The position numbers and the translations under genes are program-made. From Euonymus europaeus (lineage: Eukaryota > Streptophyta > Magnoliopsida > Celastrales > Celastraceae): a stretch of DNA of 64,000 nucleotides. Shown here one piece after another: positions 23,830-38,020 of this stretch; position 1 is the first letter of the stretch; each line of letters starts with the position of its first letter. The notes beneath the pieces are model-generated. The model saw only the letters and a program-made list of their open reading frames with translations, searched no databases and had not been told where the DNA came from. The DNA is taken from the NCBI GenBank assembly GCA_963580455.1, contig OY756961.1, positions 16,721,001 to 16,785,000 of the forward strand, written 5' to 3'.

Positions 23830-26800
23830 ATCATCTAGGTTGTTCGCTGTAAATTTTTTTATTGTATTTGTATGTTAAATTTTAGGAGAATTGGCTTCAC
23901 AGATCGTTTCGTTGACAAAAAGATGAAATTTCCTTCTTAATTGGACCATGGGGTTAAAGGTCCTCTTTCGAATCACTTGAGCAATTCAGAACCAACAAAG
24001 CTTGTCGTTCTATACTTGTCATTGCCATTTTATGTCAAATGTTACGAGTATTAGTTTCGTAGATTGTTTTGGTGCGAAGAGACCAACTTTCCTTCCGAAG
24101 TAGGCCAACTAGTTAAAAGCTCCTCTAGGAAGAGAGTTGGGAAATTACAAACCCTCTAGGTTGTTCGGTGTATATTTGTTGTTGTCATTTTCAGTAAAAT
24201 TTTAGGAGTATGGGCTTCGTAGATTGTTTCGTTGAGAATAGGCCAACTTTCCTTCTTAATTGGTTAGTGGGGTTAAAGGTCGTCTTTCGGATGACTTGAG
24301 CAATTCCGAACCAACATAGCTTGTCGTTCTAGACTTTTCATTGGAATTTTATGTCGAATGTTACGAGTTAATGTTTCGCAGATTGTTTTGTTTCGAAAAG
24401 ACCAACTTTCTATCCGAAGTAGGCCAAATCGTTAAAAGCTTCTCTAAGAAGAGAGTTGGGTAATTCCGAATCATCCAGGTTGTTTGCTGTATAAATTTTT
24501 CTTGTATTTGTATGTTAAATTTTAGAAGAATAGGCTTCGCAGATCGTTTCGTTGACAAAAAAACAACTTTCCTTCTTAATTGGACCATGGGGTTAAAGGT
24601 CATCTTTCGGATGACTTGAGCAATTCCGAACCAACAAAGCTTGTCGTTCTATACTTTTCATTGCTATTTTATGTCAAATGTTACGAGTATTAGTTTCGTA
24701 GATTGTTTTGGTGAGAAAATACCTACTTTCGTTCTAAAATAGGTCTAATCGTTAAAAGCTCCTCTAAGAAGAGAGTTGGAAAATTACAAACCCTCTAGGT
24801 TGTTCGGTGTATATTTGTTGTTGTCATTTTCAGTCAAACTTTTGGAGTATGGGCTTCGTAGATTGTTTCGTTGAGAATAGACCAACGTTCTTTCTTAATC
24901 GGACCATGGGGTTAAAGGTCGTCCTTCGGATGACTTAAGCAATTCAGAACAAACAAAGCTTGTCGTTCTAGACTTTTCATTAAAATTTTATGTCAAATGT
25001 TACGAGTATTAGTTTCACAGATTGTTTGAGTGGGAAAAGACCAACTTTCTATCCGAAGTATGCCAAATCGTTAAAAGCTCCTCTAAGAAGAGAGTTGGGT
25101 AATTCCGAATCATCTAGGTTGTTCGCTGTAAAATTTTTTATTGTATTTGTATGTTAAATTTTAGGAGAATTGGCTTCGCAGATCGTTTCGTTGACAAAAA
25201 GATGAAATTTCCTTCTTAATTGGACCATGGGGTTAAAGGTCCTCTTTCGGATCACTTGAGCAATTCAGAACTAACAAAGCTTGTCGTTCTATACTTGTCA
25301 TTGCCATTTTATGTCAAATGTTACGAGTATTAGTTTCGTAGATTGTTTTGGTGCGAAAAGACCAACTTTCCTTCCGAAGTAGGCCAACTAGTTAAAAGCT
25401 CCTCTAGGAAGAGAGTTGGGAAATTACAAACCCTCTAGGTTGTTCGGTGTATATTTGTTGTTGTCATTTTCAGTCAAATATTAGGAGTATGGGCTTCGTA
25501 GATTGTTTCGTTGAGAATAGACCAACTTTCCTTCTTAATTGGACCGTGGGGTTAATGGTCGTCTTTCGGATGACTTGAGCAATTCCGAACCAACAAAGCT
25601 TGTCGTTCTAGACTTTTCATTGGAATTTTATGTTAAATGTTACGAGTATTAGTTTCGCAGATTGTTTGGGTGCGAAAAGACCAACTTTCTATCCGAAGTA
25701 TTCCAAATCGTTAAATGCTCATTTAAGAAGAGAGTTGCGTAATTCTGAAACATCTAGGTTGTTCGCTGTATAAATTTTTCATGGGGTTAAAGGTCATCTT
25801 TCGGATGACTTGAGCAATTCCGAACCAACAAAGCTTGTCGTTCTATACTTTTCATTGCTATTTTATGTCAAATGTTACAAGTATTAGTTTCGTAGATTGT
25901 TTTGGTGAGAAAATACCTACTTTCCTTCCGAAATAGGTCTAATCGTTAAAAGCTCCTCTAAGAAGAGAGTTGGAAAATTACAAACCCTCTAGGTTGTTCG
26001 GTGTATATTTGTTGTTGTCATTTTCAGTCAAATTTTTGGAGTATGGGCTTCGTAGATTGTTTCGTTGAGAATAGACCAACGTTCCTTCTTAATCGGACCA
26101 TGGTGTTAAAGGTCGTCCTTCGGATGACTTGAGCAATTCCGAACAAACAAAGCTTGTCGTTCTAGACTTTTCATTAAAATTTTATGTCAAATGTTACGAG
26201 TATTAGTTTCGCAGATTGTTTGAGTGGGAAAATACCAACTTTCTATCCGAAGTAGGCCAAATCGTTAAAAGCTCCTCTTAGAAGAGAGTTGGGTAATTCC
26301 GAATAATCCAGGTTGTTCGCTGTAGAAATTTTATTGTATTTTTATGTTAAATTTTAGGAGAATAGGCTTCGCAGATCGTTTCGTTGACAAAAAGACCAAC
26401 TTTGCTTCTTAATTGGACAATAGGGTTAAAAGCTCCTCTTTCGAGAGACTTGAGCAATTCTCAACCAACAAAGTTTGTCGTTCTACACTTTTTATTCATA
26501 TATTATGTCAAATGTTACGAGTATTGGTTTTGTAGATTATTTTGGTGCCAAAGGACCAACTTTCGTTCCGAAGTAGGCCAAATTGTTAAAAGCTCCTCTT
26601 AGAAGAGAGTTGGGAAATTACAAACCATCTAGGTTGTTCGGTGTATATTTTGTATTGTCATTTTATGTCAAATTTTAGGAGTATGGGCTTCGTAGATTGT
26701 TTCGTTGAGAAAAGACCAACTTTCCTTCTTAATTGGACCATGGTGTTAAGGCTCGTCTTTCGGATGACATGAGCAATTCCGAACTAACAAAGATTGTCGT

Positions 26801-29800
26801 TCTATACTTTTCACTGGTACTTTATGTCAAATGTTACGAGTATTAGTTTCGCAGATTGTTTTGGTGCGAATACACCATCTTTATATCCGAAGTAGGCCAA
26901 ATCATTAAAAGCTCCTCTAAGAAGAGAGTTGGGTAATTTCGAATCATCTAGGTTGTTCGCTGTACAATTTTTACTGTATTTTATGTTAAATTTTAGGAGA
27001 ATAGGCTTTGCAGATTGTCTCGTTGAAAAAAATACCAACTTTCCATCTTAGTTGGACCATGGGGTTAAAGGTCATCTTTCGGATGACTTGAGCAATTCCG
27101 AACCCACAAAGCTTTTCGTTCTATAGTTTTCGTTGGAATTTTATGTCGAATGTTACGAGTTAATGTTTCGCAGATTGTTTTGTTGCGAAAAGACCAACTT
27201 TCTATCCGAAGTAGGCCAAATCGTTAAAAGCTCCTCTAAGAAGAGAGTTGGGTAATTCCGAACCATCTAGGTTGTTCGCTGCAAAAAATTTTATTGTATT
27301 TGTATGTTAAATTTTAGGAGAATTGGCTTCGCAGATCGTTTCGTTGACAAAAGGATGAACTTTCCTTCTTAATTGGACCATGGGGTAAAAGGTTCTCTTT
27401 CGGATCACTTGAGCAATTCATAACCAACAAAGCTTGTCGTTCTATACTTGTCATTGCCATTTTATGTCAAATGTTACGAGTATTAGTTTCGTAGATTGTT
27501 TTGGTGCGAAAAGACCAACTTTCCTTCCGAAGTAGGCCAACTAGTTAAAAGCTCCTCTAGGAAGAGAGTTGGGAAATTACAAACCGTCTAGGTTGTTCGG
27601 TGTATATTTGTTGTTGTCATTTTCAGTCAAATTTTAGGAGTATGGGCTTCGTAGATTGTTTCGTTGAAAATAGACCAACTTTCCTTCTTAATTGGACCGT
27701 GGGGTTAAAGGTCGTCTTTCGGATGACTTGAGCAATTCCGAACCAACAAAGCTTGTCGTTCTGGACTTTTCATTGGAATTTTATGTCGAATGTTACGAGT
27801 TAATGTTTCGCAAATTGTTTTGTTGCGAAAAGACCAACTTTCTATCCGAAGTAGGCCAAATCGTTAAAAGCTCCTCTAAGAAGAGAGTTGGGTAATTCCG
27901 AATCATCCAGGTTGTTCGCTGTATAAATTTTTCTTGTATTTGTATGTTAAATTTTAGAAGAATAGGCTTCGCAGATCGTTTCGTTGACAAAAAGACCAAC
28001 TTTCCTTCTTAATTGGACCATGGGGTTAAAGGTCATCTTTCGGATGACTTGAGCAATTCCGAACCAACAAAGCTTGTCGTTCTATACTTTTCATTGTTAT
28101 TTTATGTCATATGTTACGAGTATTAGTTTCGCTGATTGTTTTGGTGAGAAAATACCTACTTTCATTCCGAAATAGGTCTAATCGTTAAAAGCTCCTCTAA
28201 GAAGAGAGTTGGAAAATTACAAACCCTCTAGGTTGTTCGGTGTATATTTGTTGTTGTCATTTTCAGTCAAATTTTGGGAGTATGGGCTTCGTAGATTGTT
28301 TCGTTGAGAATAGACCAACGTTCCTTCTTAATCGGACCATGGGGTTAAAAGTCGTCCTTCAGATGACTTGAGCAATTCCGAACAAACAAAGCTTGTCGTT
28401 CTAGACTTTTCATTAAAATTTTATGTCAAATATTACGAGTATTAGTTTCGTAGATTGTTTTGGTGAGAAAATACCTATTTTCGTTCTGAAATAGGTCTAA
28501 TTGTTAAAAGCTCCTCTAAGAAGAGAGTTCGAAAATTACAAACCCTCTAGGTTGTTCGGTGTATATTTGTTGTTGTCATTTTCAGTTAAATTTTAGGAGA
28601 ATTGGCTTCGTAGATTGTTTCGTTGAGAATAGACCAACTTTCCTTCCTCATCGGACCATGGGGTTAAAGGTCGTCCTTCGGATGACTTGAGCAATTCCGA
28701 ACAAAAAAAGCTTGTCGTTCTAGACTTTTCATTAAAATTTTATGTCAAATGTTACGAGTATTAGTTTCACAGATTGTTTGAGTGGGAAAAGACCAACTTT
28801 CTATCGGAAGTAGGCCAAATCGTTAAAAGCTCCTCTAAGAAGAGAGTTGGGTAATTCCGAATCATCTAAGTTGTTCGCTGTAAAAAATTTTATTGTATTT
28901 GTATGTTAAATTTTAGGAGAATAGGCTTCGCAGATCGTTTCGTTGACAAAAAGATGAACTTTCCCTCTTAATTCGACTATGGGGTTAAAGGTCCTCTTTC
29001 GGATAACTTGAGCAATTCAGAACTAACAAAGCTTGTCGTTCTATACTTTTCATTGCCATTTTATGTCAAATGTTACGAGTATTAGTTTCGTAGATTGTTT
29101 TGGTGAGAAAATACCTATTTTCGTTCTGAAATAGGTCTAATTGTTAAAAGCTCTTCTAAGAAGAGAGTTGGAAAATTACAAACCCTCTAGGTTGTTCGGT
29201 GTATATTTGTTGTTGTCATTTTCAGTCAAATTTTTGGAGTATGGGCTTGGTAGATTGTTTCTTTGAGAATAGACCAACTTTCCTTCTTCATCGGACCATG
29301 GGGTTAAAGGTCGTCCTTCGGATGACTTGAGCAATTCCGAACAAACAAAGCTTGTCGTTCTAGACTTTTCATTAAAATTTTATGTCAAATGTTACGAGTA
29401 TTAGTTTCACAGATTGTTTGAGTGGGAAAAGACCAACTTTCTATCGGAAGTAGGCCAAATCGTTAAAAGCTCCTCTAAGAAGAGAGTTGGATAATTTTGA
29501 ATCATTTAATTTGTTCGCTGTAAAATTTTTTATTGTATTTGTATGTTAAATTTTAGGAGAATAGGCTTCGCAGATCGATTCGTTGACAAAAAGATGAACT
29601 TTCCTTCTTAATTGGACCATGGGGTTAAAGGTCCTCTTTCGGATAACTTGAGCAATTCAGAACCAACAAAGCTTGTCGTTCTATACTTTTCATTGCCATT
29701 TTATGTCAAATGTTACGAGTATTAGTTTTGTAGATTGTTTTGGTGGGAAAATACCTACTTTCGTTCCGAAATAGGTCTAATCGTTAAAAGCTCCTCTAAG

Positions 29801-30141
29801 AAGAGAGTTGGAAAATTACAAACCCTCTAGGTTGTTCGGTGTATATTTGTTGTTGTCATTTTCAGTCAAACTTTTGGAGTATGGGCTTCGTAGATTGTTT
29901 CGTTGAGAATAGACCAACGTTCTTTCTTAATCGGACCATGGGGTTAAAGGTCGTCCTTCGGATGACTTAAGCAATTCAGAACAAACAAAGCTTGTCGTTC
30001 TAGACTTTTCATTAAAATTTTATGTCAAATGTTACGAGTATTAGTTTCACAGATTGTTTGAGTGGGAAAAGACCAACTTTCTATCCGAAGTATGCCAAAT
30101 CGTTAAAAGCTCCTCTAAGAAGAGAGTTGGGTAATTCCGAA
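23830..30141 (+). repeat. satellite macro-repeat R1 (about 6.31 kb)
   Basis: R1 aligns with the following 6.3 kb at a constant offset of 6312 bp over matched sites from about 24361 to about 30300. It carries a private deletion at 25780 (TAAATTTTTC joined to ATGGGGTTAA) that repeats in R2 and R3. Nearly all A monomers here are A2 type; the single A1 marker is near 26414. Edges are approximate because neighbouring sequence is also satellite. Confidence 0.75.
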
Positions 30142-33100
30142 TCATCTAGGTTGTTCGCTGTAAAATTTTTTATTGTATTTGTATGTTAAATTTTAGGAGA
30201 ATTGGCTTCGCAGATCGTTTCGTTGACAAAAAGATGAAATTTCCTTCTTAATTGGACCATGGGGTTAAAGGTCCTCTTTCGGATCACTTGAGCAATTCAG
30301 AACCAACAAAGCTTGTCGTTCTATACTTGTCATTGCCATTTTATGTCAAATGTTACGAGTGTTAGTTTCGTAGATTGTTTTGGTGCGAAAAGACCAACTT
30401 TCCTTCCGAAGTAGGCCAACTAGTTAAAAGCTCCTCTAGGAAGAGAGTTGGGAAATTACAAACCCTCTAGGTTGTTCGGTGTATATTTGTTGTTGTCATT
30501 TTCAGTCAAATATTAGGAGTATGGGCTTCGTAGATTGTTTCGTTGAGAATAGACCAACTTTCCTTCTTAATTGGACCGTGGGGTTAATGGTCGTCTTTCG
30601 GATGACTTGAGCAATTCCGAACCAACAAAGCTTGTCGTTCTCGACTTTTCATTGGAATTTTATGTCGAATTTTACGAGTTAATGTTTCGCAGATTGTTTT
30701 GTTTCGAAAAGACCAACTTTCTATCCGAAGTAGGCCAAATCGTTAAAAGATTCTCTAAGAAGAGAGTTGGGTAATTCCGAATCATCCAGGTTGTTTGCTG
30801 TATAAATTTTTCTTGTATTTGTATGTTAAATTTTAGAAGAATAGGCTTCGCAGATCGTTTCGTTGACAAAAAAAACGACTTTCCTTCTTAATTGGACCAT
30901 GGGGTTAAAGGTCATCTTTCGGATGACTTGAGCAATTCCGAACCAACAAAGCTTGTCGTTCTATACTTTTCATTGCTATTTTATGTCAAATGTTACGAGT
31001 ATTAGTTTCGTAGATTGTTTTGGTGAGAAAATACCTACTTTCGTTCTAAAATAGGTCTAATCGTTAAAAGCTCCTCTAAGAAGAGAGTTGGAAAATTACA
31101 AACCCTCTAGGTTGTTCGGTGTATATTTGTTGTTGTCATTTTCAGTCAAACTTTTGGAGTATGGGCTTCGTAGATTGTTTCGTTGAGAATAGACCAACGT
31201 TCTTTCTTAATCGGACCATGGGGTTAAAGGTCGTCCTTCGGATGACTTAAGCAATTCAGAACAAACAAAGCTTGTCGTTCTAGACTTTTCATTAAAATTT
31301 TATGTCAAATGTTACGAGTATTAGTTTCACAGATTGCTTGAGTGGGAAAAGACCAACTTTCTATCCGAAGTATGCCAAATCGTTAAAAGCTCCTCTAAGA
31401 AGAGAGTTGGGTAATTCCGAATCATCTAGGTTGTTCGCTGTAAAAATTTTTATTGTATTTGTATGTTAAATTTTAGGAGAATTGGCTTCGCAGATCGTTT
31501 CGTTGACAAAAAGATGAAATTTCCTTCTTAATTGGACCATGGGGTTAAAGGTCCTCTTTCGGATCACTTGAGCAATTCAGAACCAACAAAGCTTGTCGTT
31601 CTATACTTGTCATTGCCATTTTATGTCAAATGTTACGAGTATTAGTTTCGTAGATTGTTTTGGTGCGAAAAGACCAACTTTCCTTCCGAAGTAGGCCAAC
31701 TAGTTAAAAGCTCCTCTAGGAAGAGAGTTGGGAAATTACAAACCCTCTAGGTTGTTCGGTGTATATTTGTTGTTGTCATTTTCAGTCAAATATTAGGAGT
31801 ATGGGCTTCGTAGATTGTTTCGTTGAGAATAGACCAACTTTCCTTCTTAATTGGACCGTGGGGTTAATGGTCGTCTTTCGGATGACTTGAGCAATTCCGA
31901 ACCAACAAAGCTTGTCGTTCTAGACTTTTCATTGGAATTTTATGTTAAATGTTACGAGTATTAGTTTCGCAGATTGTTTGGGTGCGAAAAGACCAACTTT
32001 CTATCCGAAGTATGCCAAATCGTTAAATGCTCATTTAAGAAGAGAGTTGCGTAATTCTGAAACATCTAGGTTGTTCGCTATATAAATTTTTCATGGGGTT
32101 AAAGGTCATCTTTCGGATGACTTGAGCAATTCCGAACCAACAAAGCTTGTCGTTCTATACTTTTCATTGCTATTTTATGTCAAATGTTACGAGTATTAGT
32201 TTCGTAGATTGTTTTGGTGAGAAAATACCTACTTTCCTTCCGAAATAGGTCTAATCGTTAAAAGCTCCTCTAAGAAGAGAGTTGGAAAATTACAAACCCT
32301 CTAGGTTGTTCGGTGTATATTTGTTGTTGTCATTTTCAGTCAAATTTTTGGAGTATGGGCTTCGTAGATTGTTTCGTTGAGAATAGACCAACGTTCCTTC
32401 TTAATCGGACCATGGTGTTAAAGGTCGTCCTTCGGATGACTTGAGCAATTCCGAACAAACAAAGCTTGTCGTTCTAGACTTTTCATTAAAATTTTATGTC
32501 AAATGTTACGAGTATTAGTTTCGCAGATTGTTTGAGTGGGAAAATACCAACTTTCTATCCGAAGTAGGCCAAATCGTTAAAAGCTCCTCTTAGAAGAGAG
32601 TTGGGTAATTCCGAATAATCCAGGTTGTTCGCTGTAGAAATTTTATTGTATTTTTATGTTAAATTTTAGGAGAATAGGCTTCGCAGATCGTTTCGTTGAC
32701 AAAAAGACCAACTTTGCTTCTTAATTGGACAATAGGGTTAAAAGCTCCTCTTTCGAGAGACTTGAGCAATTCTCAACCAACAAAGTTTGTCGTTCTACAC
32801 TTTTTATTCATATATTATGTCAAATGTTACGAGTATTGGTTTCGTAGATTATTTTGGTGCCAAAGGACCAACTTTCGTTCCGAAGTAGGCCAAATTGTTA
32901 AAAGCTCCTCTTAGAAGAGAGTTGGGAAATTACAAACCATCTAGGTTGTTCGGTGTATATTTTGTATTGTCATTTTATGTCAAATTTTAGGAGTATGGGC
33001 TTCGTAGATTGTTTCGTTGAGAAAAGACCAACTTTCATTCTTAATTGGACCATGGTGTTAAGGCTCGTCTTTCGGATGACATGAGCAATTCCGAACTAAC

Positions 33101-36100
33101 AAAGATTGTCGTTCTATACTTTTCACTGGTACTTTATGTCAAATGTTACGAGTATTAGTTTCGCAGATTGTTTTGGTGCGAATACACCAACTTTATATCC
33201 GAAGTAGGCCAAATCATTAAAAGCTCCTCTAAGAAGAGAGTTGGGTAATTTCGAATCATCTAGGTTGTTCGCTGTATAATTTTTACTGTATTTTATGTTA
33301 AATTTTAGGAGAATAGGCTTTGCAGATTGTCTCGTTGACAAAAATACCAACTTTCCATCTTAGTTGGACCATGGGGTTAAAGGTCGTCTTTCGGATGACT
33401 TGAGCAATTCCGAACCCACAAAGCTTTTCGTTCTATAGTTTTCGTTGGAATTTTATGTCGAATGTTACGAGTTAATGTTTCACAGATTGTTTTGTTGCGA
33501 AAAGACCAACTTTCTATCCGAAGTAGGCCAAATCGTTAAAAGCTCCTCTAAGAAGAGAGTTGGGTAATTGCGAACCATCTAGGTTGTTCGCTGCAAAAAT
33601 TTTTATTGTATTTGTATGTTAAATTTTAGGAGAATTGGCTTCGCAGATCGTTTCGTTGACAAAGGGATGAACTTTCCTTCTTAATTGGACCATGGGGTAA
33701 AAGGTTCTCTTTCGGATCACTTGAGCAATTCAGAACCAACAAAGCTTGTCGTTCTATACTTGTCATTGCCATTTTATGTCAAATGTTACGAGTATTAGTT
33801 TCGTAGATTGTTTTGGTGCGAAAAGACCAACTTTCCTTCCGAAGTAGGCCAACTAGTTAAAAGCTCCTCTAGGAAGAGAGTTGGGAAATTACAAACCGTC
33901 TAGGTTGTTCGGTGTATATTTGTTGTTGTCATTTTCAGTCAAATTTTAGGAGTATGGGCTTCGTAGATTGTTTCGTTGAAAATAGACCAACTTTCCTTCT
34001 TAATTGGACCGTGGGGTTAAAGGTCGTCTTTCGGATGACTTGAGCAATTCCGAACCAACAAAGCTTGTCCTTCTGGACTTTTCATTGGAATTTTATGTCG
34101 AATGTTACGAGTTAATGTTTCGCAAATTGTTTTGTTGCGAAAAGACCAACTTTCTATCCGAAGTAGGCCAAATCGTTAAAAGCTCCTCTAAGAAGAGAGT
34201 TGGGTAATTCCGAATCATCCAGGTTGTTCGCTGTATAAATTTTTCTTGTATTTGTATGTTAAATTTTAGAAGAATAGGCTTCGCAGATCGTTTCGTTGAC
34301 AAAAAGACCAACTTTCCTTCTTAATTGGACCATGGGGTTAAAGGTCATCTTTCGGATGACTTGAGCAATTCCGAACCAACAAAGCTTGTCGTTCTATACT
34401 TTTCATTGTTATTTTATGTCATATGTTACGAGTATTAGTTTCGCTGATTGTTTTGGTGAGAAAATACCTACTTTCATTCCGAAATAGGTCTAATCGTTAA
34501 AAGCTCCTCTAAGAAGAGAGTTGGAAAATTACAAACCCTCTAGGTTGTTCGGTGTATATTTGTTGTTGTCATTTTCAGTCAAATTTTGGGAGTATGGGCT
34601 TCGTAGATTGTTTCGTTGAGAATAGACCAACGTTCCTTCTTAATCGGACCATGGGGTTAAAAGTCGTCCTTCAGATGACTTGAGCAATTCCGAACAAACA
34701 AAGCTTGTCGTTCTAGACTTTTCATTAAAATTTTATGTCAAATATTACGAGTATTAGTTTCGTAGATTGTTTTGGTGAGAAAATACCTATTTTCGTTCTG
34801 AAATAGGTCTAATTGTTAAAAGCTCCTCTAAGAAGAGAGTTCGAAAATTACAAACCCTCTAGGTTGTTCGGTGTATATTTGTTGTTGTCATTTTCAGTCA
34901 AATTTTTGGAGTATGGGCTTCGTAGATTGTTTCGTTGAGAATAGACCAACTTTCTTTCTTCATCGGACCATGGGGTTAAAGGTCGTCCTTCGGATGACTT
35001 GAGCAATTCCGAACAAAAAAAGCTTGTCGTTCTAGACTTTTCATTAAAATTTTATGTCAAATGTTACGAGTATTAGTTTCACAGATTGTTTGAGTGGGAA
35101 AAGACCAACTTTCTATCGGAAGTAGGCCAAATCGTTAAAAGCTCCTCTAAGAAGAGAGTTGGGTAATTCCGAATCATCTAAGTTGTTCGCTGTAAAAAAT
35201 TTTATTGTATTTGTATGTTAAATTTTAGGAGAATAGGCTTCGCAGATCGTTTCGTTGACAAAAAGATGAACTTTCCTTCTTAATTCGACTATGGGGTTAA
35301 AGGTCCTCTTTCGGATAACTTGAGCAATTCAGAACTAACAAAGCTTGTCGTTCTATACTTTTCATTGCCATTTTATGTCAAATGTTACGAGTATTAGTTT
35401 CGTAGATTGTTTTGGTGAGAAAATACCTATTTTCGTTTTGAAATAGGTCTAATTGTTAAAAGCTCCTCTAAGAAGAGAGTTGGAAAATTACAAACCCTCT
35501 AGGTTGTTCGGTGTATATTTGTTGTTGTCATTTTCAGTCAAATTTTTGGAGTATGGGCTTGGTAGATTGTTTCTTTGAGAATAGACCAACTTTCCTTCTT
35601 CATCGGACCATGGGGTTAAAGGTCGTCCTTCGGATGACTTGAGCAATTCCGAACAAACAAAGCTTGTCGTTCTAGACTTTTCATTAAAATTTTATGTCAA
35701 ATGTTACGAGTATTAGTTTCACAGATTGTTTGAGTGGGAAAAGACCAACTTTCTATCGGAAGTAGGCCAAATCGTTAAAAGCTCCTCTAAGAAGAGAGTT
35801 GGATAATTCCGAATCATTTAATTTGTTCGCTGTAAAATTTTTTATTGTATTTGTGTGTTAAATTTTAGGAGAATAGGCTTCGCAGATCGTTTCGTTGACA
35901 AAAAGATGAACTTTCCTTCTTAATTGGACCATGGGGTTAAAGGTCCTCTTTCGGATAACTTGAGCAATTCAGAACCAACAAAGCTTGTCGTTCTATACTT
36001 TTCATTGCCATTTTATGTCAAATGTTACGAGTATTAGTTTTGTAGATTGTTTTGGTGGGAAAATACCTACTTTCGTTCCGAAATAGGTCTAATCGTTAAA

Positions 36101-36453
36101 AGCTCCTCTAAGAAGAGAGTTGGAAAATTACAAACCCTCTAGGTTGTTCGGTGTATATTTGTTGTTGTCATTTTCAGTCAAATTTTGGGAGTATGGGCTT
36201 CGTAGATTGTTTCGTTGAGAATAGACCAACGTTCCTTCTTAATCGGACCATGGGGTTAAAAGTCGTCCTTCGGATGACTTGAGCAATTCAGAACAAACAA
36301 AGCTTGTCGTTCTAGACTTTTCATTAAAATTTTATGTCAAATGTTACGAGTATTAGTTTCACAGATTGTTTGAGTGGGAAAAGACCAACTTTCTATCCGA
36401 AGTATGCCAAATCGTTAAAAGCTCCTCTAAGAAGAGAGTTGGGTAATTCCGAA
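30142..36453 (+). repeat. satellite macro-repeat R2 (about 6.31 kb)
   Basis: Second copy of R1, at an offset of exactly 6312 bp at the deletion marker (25780 and 32092). Compared stretches differ by only a few scattered bases. It contains tandem sub-blocks of about 640 and 1280 bp. Confidence 0.75.
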
Positions 36454-38020
36454 TCATCTAGGTTGTTCGCTGTAAATTTTTTTATTGTATTTGTATGTTA
36501 AATTTTAGGAGAATTGGCTTCGCAGATCGTTTCGTTGACAAAAAGATGAAATTTCCTTCTTAATTGGACCATGGGGTTAAAGGTCCTCTTTCGGATCACT
36601 TGAGCAATTCAGAACCAACAAAGCTTGTCGTTCTATACTTGTCATTGCCATTTTATGTCAAATGTTACGAGTATTAGTTTCGTAGATTGTTTTGGTGCGA
36701 AAAGACCAACTTTCCTTCCGAAGTAGGCCAACTAGTTAAAAGCTCCTCTAGGAAGAGAGTTGGGAAATTACAAACCCTCTAGGTTGTTCGGTGTATATTT
36801 GTTGTTGTCATTTTCAGTCAAATTTTAGGAGTATGGGCTTCGTAGATTGTTTCGTTGAGAATAGACCAACTTTCCTTCTTAATTGGACCGTGGGGTTAAT
36901 GGTCGTCTTTCGGATGACTTGAGCAATTCCGAACCAACAAAGCATGTCGTTCTAGACTTTTCATTGGAATTTTATGTTAAATGTTACGAGTATTAGTTTC
37001 GCAGATTGTTTGGGTGCGAAAAGACCAACTTTCTATCCGAAGTATGCCAAATCGTTAAATGCTCATTTAAGAAGAGAGTTGCGTAATTCCGAAACATCTA
37101 GGTTGTTCGCTGTATAAATTTTTCATGGGGTTAAAGGTCATCTTTCGGATGACTTGAGCAATTCCGAACCAACAAAGCTTGTCGTTCTATACTTTTCATT
37201 GCTATTTTATGTCAAATGTTACGAGTATTAGTTTCGTAGATTGTTTTGGTGAGAAAATACCTACTTTCGTTCTGAAATAGGTCTAATCGTTAAAAGCTCC
37301 TCTAAGAAGAGAGTTGGAAAATTACAAACCCTCTAGGTTGTTCGGTGTATATTTGTTGTTGTCATTTTCAGTCAAATTTTTGGAGTATGGGCTTCGTAGA
37401 CTGTTTCGTTGAGAATAGACCAACTTTCCATCTTAATCGAACCATGGGGTTAAAGGTCGTCCTTCGGATGACTTGAGCAATTCCGAACAAAAAAAGCTTG
37501 TCGTTCTAGACTTTTCATTAAAATTTTATGTCAAATGTTACGAGTATTAGTTTCGCAGATTGTTTGAGTGGGAAAAGGCCAACTTTCTATCCGAAGTAGG
37601 CCAAATCGTTAAAAGCTCCTCTAAGAAGAGAGTTGGGTAATTTCGAATAATCCAGGTTATTCGCTGTACAATTTTTATTGTATTTTTATGTTAAATTTTA
37701 GGAGAATAGGCTTCGCAGATCGTTTCGTTGACAAAAAGACCAACTTTGCTTCTTAATTGGACAATAAGGTTAAAAGCTCCTCTTTCGAGAGACTTGAGCA
37801 ATTCTCAACCAACAAAGCTTGTCGTTCTACACTTTTTATTCATATATTATGTCAAATGTTACGAGTATTGGTTTCGTAGATTATTTCGGTGCCAAAGGAC
37901 CAACTTTCGTTCCGAAGTAGGGCAAATTGTTAAAAGCTCCTCTTAGAAGAGAGTTGGGAAATTACAAACCATCTAGGTTGTTCGGTGTATATTTTGTATT
38001 GTCATTTTATGTCAAATTTT
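36454..38020 (+). repeat. satellite macro-repeat R3, partial copy
   Basis: It matches R2 at an offset of 5032 bp, including the deletion marker at 37124 and the single A1 monomer near 37758. The offset is 1280 bp shorter than 6312, which is two higher-order units. Similarity ends near 38020. Confidence 0.7.
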
